A DNA stretch of 11,494 nucleotides from Flavobacteriaceae bacterium (GTDB lineage: Bacteria > Bacteroidota > Bacteroidia > Flavobacteriales > Flavobacteriaceae). Below the pieces are notes generated by a model that was not told where the DNA came from, searched no databases, and saw only the letters and a program-made list of their open reading frames with translations. The stretch lies in assembly GCA_023262245.1 (NCBI GenBank), contig JALRDC010000103.1, forward strand, positions 1-11,494, in the 5' to 3' direction. Shown one piece after another: positions 5,178 through 11,494 of the stretch. Position numbers and translations under genes: made by a program. Every line of letters begins with the position of its first letter. Position 1 is the stretch's first letter.

Positions 5178-8081
5178 TTAATAAATTAAGGACTCGTAAA
5201 CAGCTTCTTGAATGCGAGTTCGAATATTATTTTTACTGAACGTTTTATCATCCTTTGGATACGTTCTATTAGCTAAAATTACAATTATTATTTCTTTCTC
5301 TGGATCAGCCCAAGCATAGGTTCCTGTATAGCCTGAGTGACCAAAACTAGTTTCAGAAACGCATCCACAAGTGGATTGATGTTTTCCCATTAATTGAGGT
5401 TTGTCAAAACCAATTCCCCTTCGATTTCCTAAATCGTAAAAATAAGCTTTGTTAAAAGTATCAATCACCGAACCTTGAATAAGTTCAACCCCATTATAGC
5501 TTCCCTTTTGTAAATACATTTGCATGATTGCTGCTACGCTATACACATCACCAAATAATCCTGCATGACCACCTACCCCATTTTGCATGGCAGCACCCAT
5601 ATCATGAACATAACCATGCAATTCGCTGTGACGGAAATAGTCATCTATTTCAGAAGGTACAATCTCCTTTTTTGAAAAATGATCTAAGGGATTATAACTT
5701 ATTCTTTTCAGACCTAAAGGAGAAAAGATTCGTTCTTGTACCAGTTGATCAAACTTTTTTCCCGTTTGATTTTCAAAATAGGCTTTTAATATATAATAAG
5801 GAAGATCAGAATATTTTGACTCATCAGGTCCAAGAAGTTTACTTTCCCTTATTTGTTTATACATCTCCTCTTCAAATTTTGAATTTAAAAATAGTGATTG
5901 AGTAACTGGAAGTGAGTATCGGCTGGAAGGTTTGGTTTTATACATTGATTTTTTAGGAAAGCCATTGGAATCTAAAGTTTCTTTATAAAATGGAATCCAA
6001 GGAAAAAGTCGTGCCTGGTGAGAAAGCATTCTCTTTAGAGTAATGGTAGCTTTATCACTCTCTTTCCATTCGGGGAGCAAATCAGCTATTGTAGTTTCCA
6101 AGGTCAACTTACCCTGCCCCATCCCTTGCATAACTAGGGGGAGCGTTCCTAATATTTTAGTTAAGGATGCTAAATCATATAGGTCACTTTTTTTTACCAA
6201 CTGTTCCTTTTTATAAGTGTGATAACCAAAACTTTTATTGTAAACTACTTTTCCCTTTCTACTGATCAATATGTTCATTCCAGGGGTCATCATGGAATCT
6301 ATAGCAGTCATGGCAAGCTGTGCTACCGCCTTTAATTTTTCTTCTTCAAATCCTAATTCTGAGGGCGAAGCAACTCCTAAACGATAAATTGATTTAATGG
6401 TTAATCCTGCTCCTTCTTTAAAGGATTTTGAAATATTGACCGGTAGCGTTCCCTCTATTGTCTGGGAACCAAAGAGAGCATCGGCACTTAATTTTTGAGC
6501 AATAGGGCTGTTCTGATAGCTTAACAAAAGAGCGTCAATTCCTTTTATTCCCTCAAGTGCTGCAAGAGCATAGGGTTTTACAAAAACATCTAATATTACC
6601 GTTTTATGCTCTGCAAGCTTTGAAATAATTTTTACATCATTTTTAGAAAAATCGGATGCTTTCCAAGGTGTAGCGTTGGAGCGATGAAAACTTACAATTA
6701 GGGTGTCTATTTTCGAAGTTTGCTCTAAGACATTAGTAGGGGTAACATTTTCAATTTTTTGAATTGATTCATAACGTTTGAGTTGCTCAAAAAAAGCTTT
6801 TCCAGAAGCATCTCCTAAAGCAATATGTCCCAGATTTGAAACAGCTTTTAAGGGAATCAATTCATTCTCATTTTGAAGAAGGGTTAAGGCTTTACCCATT
6901 GCTTGATAATTAAGAAGTTCATCCTGTTCGGTGTTCAAATCTTCAATCAGATTCTCTGTGTCAATTGCTTGGGCTTTATTTAAGCCAACTTTATATTTTG
7001 CTTTTAAGATTTTCTTTACGGAGTGAGCCAAGCGCTCCTCACTTACTACCCCTTCATTATAGGCTTTTATTATGGCTTGAATACCTAAGGGAATATTATT
7101 GGAAATAAGCAAAATATCATGACCAGCAAGAAAAGCCGTTAAATCAATATTTTCAACCTTTGAATATTCAGATACTCCTTTCATATTGAGAGCATCAGTA
7201 ACCACAAGACCTTTAAAATCCAATTCATCTTTAAGTAGCCCTTGAATGATTTCTTTTGACAAAGAGGAAGGCAATCCTTCTTCTGCTATACTTGGCACAT
7301 TAAGATGAGCAACCATTACAGAGGAAAGTCCGTTTCGAATTAATTGTCGAAAAGGTTCTACTTCAATTTCTTTGATTCGAGCTGCAGAAAAAGAAACTGT
7401 TGGCAGTGTTTTATGTGAATCTTGAGCAGTATCTCCATGACCTGGAAAATGCTTGCCAGAAGTCAAAATTCCAGCTTGATGATGTCCTTTCATCACTGCC
7501 GAGGCTTGGCGGATTACTCGTTCTGCTGAAGCTCCATAAGAACGATTCCCTATTATAGGATTTTTAGGATTGGTATTGATGTCAAGAACAGGGCTAAAAC
7601 TGTAATGGATTCCTAGACGTTTCTCTTGCATTCCCATTCGTTCTCCAATTGCTCTAAGCAAGGTAGTATCTTTGACAGCCCCAAGTGTCATGGGCCAAGG
7701 AAAAGCGGAAACAGAGTCTAAACGCATCGCAACACCCCATTCGGCATCCATTGCAATTAACAGAGGCGTTTGGGATGCTGCTTGAAAACTATTGAGCCAT
7801 TGCGTTTGCTCAACAGGACCTCCTAGCGAAAAAACCAAACCGCCAAGTTTGTGTTTTTTGATTAAATCTAAAGTGAAATTATAGTGGGTACTATCCTGTT
7901 TAGAAAAAACCATAGGCATAAACAACTGACCTACTTTTTCTTTTAAACTAAAATTAGAATAAACACTGTCTACCCATCTTTGCTGTCCTTCCCTATCCTT
8001 TAAAAAAACTAAGGGATCTGGTGATTGACCCCAACTCAAAAAAGCACTCAAAAATAAAAAGTATAAAACACTTTGTTTCAT
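5178..8081 (-). CDS. Secreted GH3 beta-N-acetylglucosaminidase (NagZ-like) fused to a serine hydrolase of the beta-lactamase/AmiE type
   Basis: A 967-residue exported fusion. Residues 1-19 are a signal peptide (ending SWGQ). Residues about 40-370 are a NagZ-type GH3 barrel: KHFPGHGDT (from Lys210) followed by the Asp221-Ser-His223 dyad that serves as acid/base in NagZ enzymes, and VTDALNM, whose Asp296 is the predicted nucleophile. Residues about 385-590 resemble the GH3 C-terminal domain (ending EGTLPVNIS). Residues about 590-965 form a class C beta-lactamase/S12-like domain: SLTK (Ser639 nucleophile, Lys642), a Tyr757-Ser-Asp motif in place of the usual Tyr-x-Asn, and His915-Ser-Gly in place of Lys-Thr-Gly. 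In Bacillus, NagZ and the beta-lactamase-related AmiE work in sequence on muropeptides, removing GlcNAc and then the peptide; this chain seems to combine both (inference). A true antibiotic-hydrolysing role is unlikely. It sits 12 bases before bshA and 32 bases after the preceding gene. Confidence 0.9.
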   Translation of the reverse strand: MKQSVLYFLFLSAFLSWGQSPDPLVFLKDREGQQRWVDSVYSNFSLKEKVGQLFMPMVFSKQDSTHYNFTLDLIKKHKLGGLVFSLGGPVEQTQWLNSFQAASQTPLLIAMDAEWGVAMRLDSVSAFPWPMTLGAVKDTTLLRAIGERMGMQEKRLGIHYSFSPVLDINTNPKNPIIGNRSYGASAERVIRQASAVMKGHHQAGILTSGKHFPGHGDTAQDSHKTLPTVSFSAARIKEIEVEPFRQLIRNGLSSVMVAHLNVPSIAEEGLPSSLSKEIIQGLLKDELDFKGLVVTDALNMKGVSEYSKVENIDLTAFLAGHDILLISNNIPLGIQAIIKAYNEGVVSEERLAHSVKKILKAKYKVGLNKAQAIDTENLIEDLNTEQDELLNYQAMGKALTLLQNENELIPLKAVSNLGHIALGDASGKAFFEQLKRYESIQKIENVTPTNVLEQTSKIDTLIVSFHRSNATPWKASDFSKNDVKIISKLAEHKTVILDVFVKPYALAALEGIKGIDALLLSYQNSPIAQKLSADALFGSQTIEGTLPVNISKSFKEGAGLTIKSIYRLGVASPSELGFEEEKLKAVAQLAMTAIDSMMTPGMNILISRKGKVVYNKSFGYHTYKKEQLVKKSDLYDLASLTKILGTLPLVMQGMGQGKLTLETTIADLLPEWKESDKATITLKRMLSHQARLFPWIPFYKETLDSNGFPKKSMYKTKPSSRYSLPVTQSLFLNSKFEEEMYKQIRESKLLGPDESKYSDLPYYILKAYFENQTGKKFDQLVQERIFSPLGLKRISYNPLDHFSKKEIVPSEIDDYFRHSELHGYVHDMGAAMQNGVGGHAGLFGDVYSVAAIMQMYLQKGSYNGVELIQGSVIDTFNKAYFYDLGNRRGIGFDKPQLMGKHQSTCGCVSETSFGHSGYTGTYAWADPEKEIIIVILANRTYPKDDKTFSKNNIRTRIQEAVYESLIY

Positions 8082-8113
8082 AAATACAATTTGTTAAAAT
8101 TCAATGACCTGGT

Positions 8114-8599
8114 TTACTTTATAAATCGATGATGCCAACTTTCACCGGCAGGGACTTCCCAAAACTGTTTGTAGTCAGCCATATTATCTACCAAATTATT
8201 AAAAACAACGGTTTCTTTAGAGATTGATTTAGCCTTTGCCATTTTTACAAAATCTTGCAATGGTTTGTGTGCCAAAAAGTTTCCTTGCTTAAATGTGACA
8301 TTCATTTTGTCCAATAAAACGACCTCAAATTGTTTTTCAAGCTCTTGTATGAAGCGAACTGAGGCGTCAATGGAACAACCGCTTGCTTGAACAACTTCTT
8401 GATTCAACCCAATTACTATAAAGCGTTTGTAAGGAAGTTCAAATGAGGCTTCTAAGACCTGATTATGAGCTGTCCATTGGGATAAAAACTCCTTTATTCT
8501 TGATTGTAATGGTTCTATTTCTTCCTCTAAAAAGGGGCGGTTGGAGGGGTAGATCCAAACTCGGGCGTGATCTGGTAAAGAATTGAAGGCTACCAACAT
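8114..8599 (-). CDS. Conserved protein of unknown function (often mislabelled ABC transporter ATPase)
   Basis: A 161-residue soluble protein with no signal peptide or membrane segment. I recognise it as a Bacteroidota-specific family whose database entries often read 'ABC transporter ATPase', but no Walker A (GxxxxGKS/T), Walker B or LSGGQ motif is present, so that label is not supported. Conserved-looking segments are RVWIYPSNRPF (13-23), FELPYKRFIVIGLNQ (53-67), SGCSIDASVRFIQELE (73-88, with Cys75, the only Cys), LLDKMNVTF (about 95-103) and the closing WEVPAGESWHHRF. The invariant-looking Cys75, aromatic residues and His pair suggest a binding or catalytic site, but no function can be assigned. 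It lies 3 bases after the CCG-protein gene, so translation is probably coupled and a role with that Fe-S protein is plausible. Confidence 0.85.
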   Translation of the reverse strand: MLVAFNSLPDHARVWIYPSNRPFLEEEIEPLQSRIKEFLSQWTAHNQVLEASFELPYKRFIVIGLNQEVVQASGCSIDASVRFIQELEKQFEVVLLDKMNVTFKQGNFLAHKPLQDFVKMAKAKSISKETVVFNNLVDNMADYKQFWEVPAGESWHHRFIK

Positions 8600-8602
8600 A
8601 TG

Positions 8603-9388
8603 TTAAAGATCGTTTGCATTTACAATTAACTCTGCAATATCCATGACTTTTACACTATCTTCTTTCTCTTTATTTTTAATCCCATCTGTCATCATTGTAT
8701 TACAAAAGGGGCAAGCGGCAGCAATAATATCAGGTTGGGTATCTAGGGCTTCTTCTGTTCTTTCTATATTGATTTCCTTATCTCCTTGTTCAGCATCTTT
8801 GAACATTTGAGCACCTCCAGCACCACAGCACAAGCCTTTCGCTTTACACGATTTCATTTCCACTAATTCTGCATCTAGTTTTTTAATCAGATCACGAGGA
8901 GCTTCATATACTTGATTCGCACGACCTAAATAACAAGGATCGTGAAAGGTTATGCGCTTACCCTTGAAATTCCCTCCTTCTATACTCAATGTGCCTTCTT
9001 TAATTAAATCTTTGAGGAACTGGGTGTGGTGAAGCACCTTGTAGTTTCCTCCGAGCTCGGGATATTCGTTTTTAAGGGTATTAAAACAATGAGGACAGGT
9101 GGTAACAATCTTATCAACCCCATATTGATCTAAAGTTGCGATATTCTGTTGCGCTTGCATCTGAAATAAAAATTCATTTCCAGCTCTTTTTGCAGGATCA
9201 CCTGTGCAGGTCTCCTCTGTTCCTAAAACTGCAAAATCAGTTTGAGTTTTATTGAGAATCTTAACAAAAGCTTTGGTGATTTTTTTAGCTCTATCATCGA
9301 AACTTCCTGCACAACCTACCCAAAAAACTACGGATGGTTTTTTTCCTTCAACAGCAAGTTGTGCCAATGTAGGTACCTTGAGTGTCAT
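8603..9388 (-). CDS. CCG-domain (Fe-S)-binding protein, heterodisulfide reductase subunit B-like
   Basis: A 261-residue cytoplasmic protein with two CCG (cysteine-rich, DUF224) repeats, as in HdrB, HdrD, DsrK, GlpC and LutA/LldE. Repeat 1: Cys26, then Cys61 in TCTGDP, then Cys98-x2-Cys101; the first Cys of the CC pair is replaced by Thr60. Repeat 2 is complete: Cys152 (HDPCYLGR), Cys187-Cys188-Gly (CCGAGG) and Cys226-x2-Cys229 (CPFC). In HdrB a complete repeat binds a noncubane [4Fe-4S] cluster that cleaves disulfides, so repeat 2 is the likely catalytic site. The ferredoxin domain that usually accompanies it is encoded two genes upstream on the membrane cytochrome protein, so the two products probably form one complex at the inner face of the membrane. 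The start ATG overlaps the stop of the HAD gene by one base (TAATG), pointing to coupled translation. Confidence 0.9.
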   Translation of the reverse strand: MTLKVPTLAQLAVEGKKPSVVFWVGCAGSFDDRAKKITKAFVKILNKTQTDFAVLGTEETCTGDPAKRAGNEFLFQMQAQQNIATLDQYGVDKIVTTCPHCFNTLKNEYPELGGNYKVLHHTQFLKDLIKEGTLSIEGGNFKGKRITFHDPCYLGRANQVYEAPRDLIKKLDAELVEMKSCKAKGLCCGAGGAQMFKDAEQGDKEINIERTEEALDTQPDIIAAACPFCNTMMTDGIKNKEKEDSVKVMDIAELIVNANDL

Positions 9389-9840
9389 TATTGTGATTTT
9401 GATTGACCATCGTCAAATACTTCAATAGTTACTTCCTTTTCAATAAGGTCGGTAAACTTTCCATTGTATCGAGTTGCTTTCACTAAATGATTGTCGATCC
9501 AATGATAATTACCCCCTCTGGGTTTACCCATTAGCAAGCTGTGGTATTTAAACCCATTTGTTTGGAGCCACTTCTCTGTTACATTTCTGTGTGATTCAAC
9601 CCGAGATGTAAAGAAGCAAATTAAATGTCCTTCATCATACCATTTGTTTAAGGTTTCCAAAGCGTCTGGATAGAGTTTGGCAGTAGCCATGCGTTCTGGC
9701 TCTTCGTTTGGAATATCGTCACAGATTGTACCATCAATATCTATTAGATAGTTTTTAATCCCTTCTGGCAAAACGGGACTGATCAATTCTCCATCTTCCA
9801 CTTTTTTATGTAAATAACTTTCAGCTTCTTCTCGGTGCAT
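9388..9840 (-). CDS. HAD-fold phosphatase-like protein (often mislabelled phosphoheptose isomerase)
   Basis: A 150-residue soluble protein with clear haloacid dehalogenase motifs: motif I IDIDGTIC, with Asp34 the expected nucleophile and Asp36 the acid/base; motif II FFTSR (Thr78/Ser79); motif III Lys106 in MGKPRGG; and motif IV HWIDNH (Asp116). The short insert after motif I and the small size indicate a member with little or no cap domain, which often allows large substrates. I recall close flavobacterial homologues being named 'phosphoheptose isomerase', but the SIS fold of GmhA is not present, so a phosphatase or nucleotidase-type activity is better supported. The substrate is unknown. 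It lies between the two halves of the Fe-S/cytochrome system, 15 bases after the first and overlapping the second by one base, so it is probably part of the same functional unit. Confidence 0.85.
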   Translation of the reverse strand: MHREEAESYLHKKVEDGELISPVLPEGIKNYLIDIDGTICDDIPNEEPERMATAKLYPDALETLNKWYDEGHLICFFTSRVESHRNVTEKWLQTNGFKYHSLLMGKPRGGNYHWIDNHLVKATRYNGKFTDLIEKEVTIEVFDDGQSKSQ

Positions 9841-9855
9841 ATTAATTGTTTTTAA

Positions 9856-11175
9856 TTATTCTTCGTTTACCCATTGTAAACGATCTTGATTACTAAAGGG
9901 CCATGGGGCGCCATTGTTTTCAATGTTAGACATCATGGAGTTTAACGCTGCTGGCGCTGCAGACTCTTCCAGTGTTAGGTATTGACGCATATCCATTATA
10001 ATAGATAGCGGATCAATCTCGATGGGACAGGCTTCCACACACGCATTGCAGGAGGTACATGCCCAAAGTTCTTCTGGGCTAATATAATCCTTTAATAATT
10101 GTTTTCCATCTGCTGCGAATTTTCCATTATTTTGATTTAAGTTCTTTCCCACTTCCTCCAAACGATCACGTGTTTTCATCATGATGGCTCTTGGTGATAG
10201 TTTTTTTCCTGTAAGATTTGCAGGACAAACACTGCTACATCTTCCGCATTCGGTACAACTGTAAGCATTCATTAGCTGAACCCAGTTTAAATCAAAAACG
10301 TCAGTAGCTCCAAATTTATCAGGGGGGGTGGTTGCCGTTTCACTTGATGCGGCTTCAGGATTCATCATTAACTGTACTTCAGCTTTAATATGAGGGTTAA
10401 CGACAAATTTTCCTTTGGCTTCTAGATTTGCATAATAGGTATTTGGAAAAGCTAACAAAATATGTAAGTGCTTAGAGTAATACAGGTAGTTTAAAAAAAT
10501 GAAAATTCCTACGATATGCATCCACCAAAAGCTACGCTCGAGAATGACAAGCGTTTCTGTGGACAGACTGCTAAATAATGGCGTTAAAAATTGAGATATA
10601 GGAAAAACTCCAGCTTTAATATAATTAGGAAACGCTGCTTTCTGAAGCAAAGCATCGGTCGCATTCATGGACAAAAACAAAAGCATTAATGCTATTTCAA
10701 AATAAAGGATGTTATCCGCATCTGATTTCGGCCAACCCTTCATTTCGGGTTTCCAAAAACGTTGTAGTTTAACAAGATTCCTGCGTGTCCAAAAAAATAC
10801 AACGGCCAGTAAAACCAAAAAAGCTAATATTTCAAACGAAGCGATTAAGATGTTGTAAAAACTTCCAAGAAGGGGAGCAAATAGACGATGACTCCCTAAC
10901 AAACCATCTAGAATGATTTCAAGCAACTCAATGTTGATCAAAACAAAACCTATGTAAACAATGAGATGAAGAAATCCTGCTATTGGACGACTTACCATCT
11001 TAGATTGACCAAATGCTACTCTTAACATATTCTTCCATCGCAAAAGGGCATTGTCGGTTCTATTAACTGCTTTTCCGAGATGGATGTTTCTTCGGATGCG
11101 ATTAAGGTTTCTTATAAATAAACCGACACTAAAAACTAAAAGAACGAGAAAGATAGAATTTGGCAGATAGGCCAT
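9856..11175 (-). CDS. Membrane (Fe-S) cytochrome-like protein, HdrC/DsrM-like (NarI-type gamma domain plus 2x[4Fe-4S])
   Basis: A 439-residue inner-membrane electron carrier. The N-terminal half has about five hydrophobic segments (roughly 5-22, 66-86, 106-130, 157-172 and 215-235), as in the nitrate-reductase gamma/DsrM fold. Histidines inside or next to them (His70 in FLHLIVYIG; His220 in WWMH; His236 and His238 in SKHLH) are good candidates for b-heme ligands and quinone-site residues. The C-terminal half is cytoplasmic with two ferredoxin motifs: Cys307-x2-Cys310-x2-Cys313-x3-Cys317-Pro, and Cys373-x2-Cys376-x2-Cys379-x3-Cys383-Pro. This order (quinone/heme membrane domain, then two cubane clusters) is made for passing electrons between menaquinone and a CCG protein, here encoded two genes downstream. 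The direction of flow and the final substrate are unknown. The gene follows the MCE gene by 5 bases. Confidence 0.92.
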   Translation of the reverse strand: MAYLPNSIFLVLLVFSVGLFIRNLNRIRRNIHLGKAVNRTDNALLRWKNMLRVAFGQSKMVSRPIAGFLHLIVYIGFVLINIELLEIILDGLLGSHRLFAPLLGSFYNILIASFEILAFLVLLAVVFFWTRRNLVKLQRFWKPEMKGWPKSDADNILYFEIALMLLFLSMNATDALLQKAAFPNYIKAGVFPISQFLTPLFSSLSTETLVILERSFWWMHIVGIFIFLNYLYYSKHLHILLAFPNTYYANLEAKGKFVVNPHIKAEVQLMMNPEAASSETATTPPDKFGATDVFDLNWVQLMNAYSCTECGRCSSVCPANLTGKKLSPRAIMMKTRDRLEEVGKNLNQNNGKFAADGKQLLKDYISPEELWACTSCNACVEACPIEIDPLSIIMDMRQYLTLEESAAPAALNSMMSNIENNGAPWPFSNQDRLQWVNEE

Positions 11176-11180
11176 AAAGG

Positions 11181-11494
11181 TTATTTTTTCTCGTTAGTTT
11201 TTTCTTTTCTTCCAAAAATTGAAAAATGAACATATCTTTTAGGACGTTCTTTAAGATCTCTAAGGAGCGCATCGAGCGCGTTGGATGAATTTATAAGATT
11301 ATCATAGAGCGCTTCATCATTTAATAATTGACCCATAGAGCCCTCCCCTTCTTCTAGTCGACCCAATATAATTTTTAATTGTTCGGAGGTAGCCTCAAAA
11401 TTTTTAACCGTTGCTGAAAGGGGCATTTGGTTTAATGAATCTGTTAGTTGACTTAAACTTCCCGTTACCTCATTTAAGTTATTGAAGGTGGCAT
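11181..11494 (-). CDS. MCE/MlaD-family protein, C-terminal part; 5' end outside window
   Basis: Only the last about 104 residues are in the window. An ATG at 11424-11426 could be called the start, but the frame stays open to the edge and reads a similar helical Asn/Leu/Ser-rich pattern (for example LSQLTDSLNQ), so that Met is internal. The visible part is a long helix or coiled coil, followed by the GEGSMGQLLNDEALYDNL segment and the end DLKERPKRYVHFSIFG with a basic tail, which is typical of Bacteroidota MlaD-like proteins. In the family, an N-terminal membrane helix and an MCE domain bind phospholipids and form hexameric rings between inner and outer membranes. The permease and ATPase (MlaE/MlaF) are not in the window. 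It is the first visible gene of the - strand string, 5 bases ahead of the cytochrome gene. Confidence 0.85.
   Translation of the reverse strand, partial: ATFNNLNEVTGSLSQLTDSLNQMPLSATVKNFEATSEQLKIILGRLEEGEGSMGQLLNDEALYDNLINSSNALDALLRDLKERPKRYVHFSIFGRKEKTNEKK

Noticed and set aside
5528..5905. Open + strand frame of about 125 codons opposite the GH3 fusion gene.
   Set aside because: It is antisense to a well-supported conserved domain, has no family features and a His-rich composition expected from the complementary strand.
5178..6320. A true beta-lactamase antibiotic-resistance gene.
   Set aside because: The domain is fused to a wall-active GH3 enzyme and lacks the Lys-Thr-Gly and Tyr-x-Asn residues of class C beta-lactamases.
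11424..11426. ATG as the start of a small 81-residue protein at the right edge.
   Set aside because: The frame continues upstream with the same helical pattern, and the C-terminus is that of a larger MCE/MlaD-like protein.

Overview
The window comes from a low-GC member of the Bacteroidota, most likely a marine or freshwater Flavobacteriaceae. The evidence is AT-rich DNA with tight gene packing, weak or absent Shine-Dalgarno sequences, and products characteristic of that group: a bacillithiol-type BshA, a secreted GH3/serine-hydrolase fusion, an MCE protein with the Bacteroidota-style C-terminus, and a membrane Fe-S cytochrome with a separate CCG-domain protein. There are no RNA genes, mobile elements, CRISPR arrays or phage genes, and no gap longer than about 75 bases.

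Left part (1-1275, + strand): the 3' part of a class V aminotransferase that enters from outside the window, then a small lipoprotein-like Kazal protease inhibitor, then a pterin-4a-carbinolamine dehydratase that probably uses a TTG start. The three are close-packed and probably co-transcribed. The last one meets, tail to tail and with a 6-base overlap, a secreted DUF1080 (3-keto-disaccharide hydrolase-like) gene on the - strand (1270-1860).

Middle (1861-4019): a short AT-rich divergent region separates the DUF1080 gene from a secreted penicillin-acylase-family Ntn hydrolase. The acylase start lies in three tandem 12-bp units, each carrying an in-frame ATG.

Right part (4029-11494, - strand): seven genes with gaps of 32 bases or less, reading right to left: an MCE/MlaD-like protein (cut by the window edge); a membrane b-cytochrome/ferredoxin protein (HdrC- and DsrM-like); a HAD-fold phosphatase-like protein; a CCG-domain Fe-S protein (HdrB-like); a conserved protein of unknown function; a secreted NagZ-like GH3 fused to a serine hydrolase resembling AmiE; and BshA, the first enzyme of bacillithiol synthesis. 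The string looks like one operon linking envelope lipid transport, membrane redox chemistry, muropeptide breakdown and low-molecular-weight thiol synthesis.

The most interesting idea here (inference) is that the cytochrome/CCG pair is a membrane quinone-linked disulfide reductase, a rearranged relative of HdrDE/DsrMK. Its operon with bshA makes bacillithiol disulfide or a mixed bacillithiol disulfide a testable substrate. The second is that the 967-residue enzyme performs both steps of Bacillus-type muropeptide rescue (NagZ then AmiE) in one chain.
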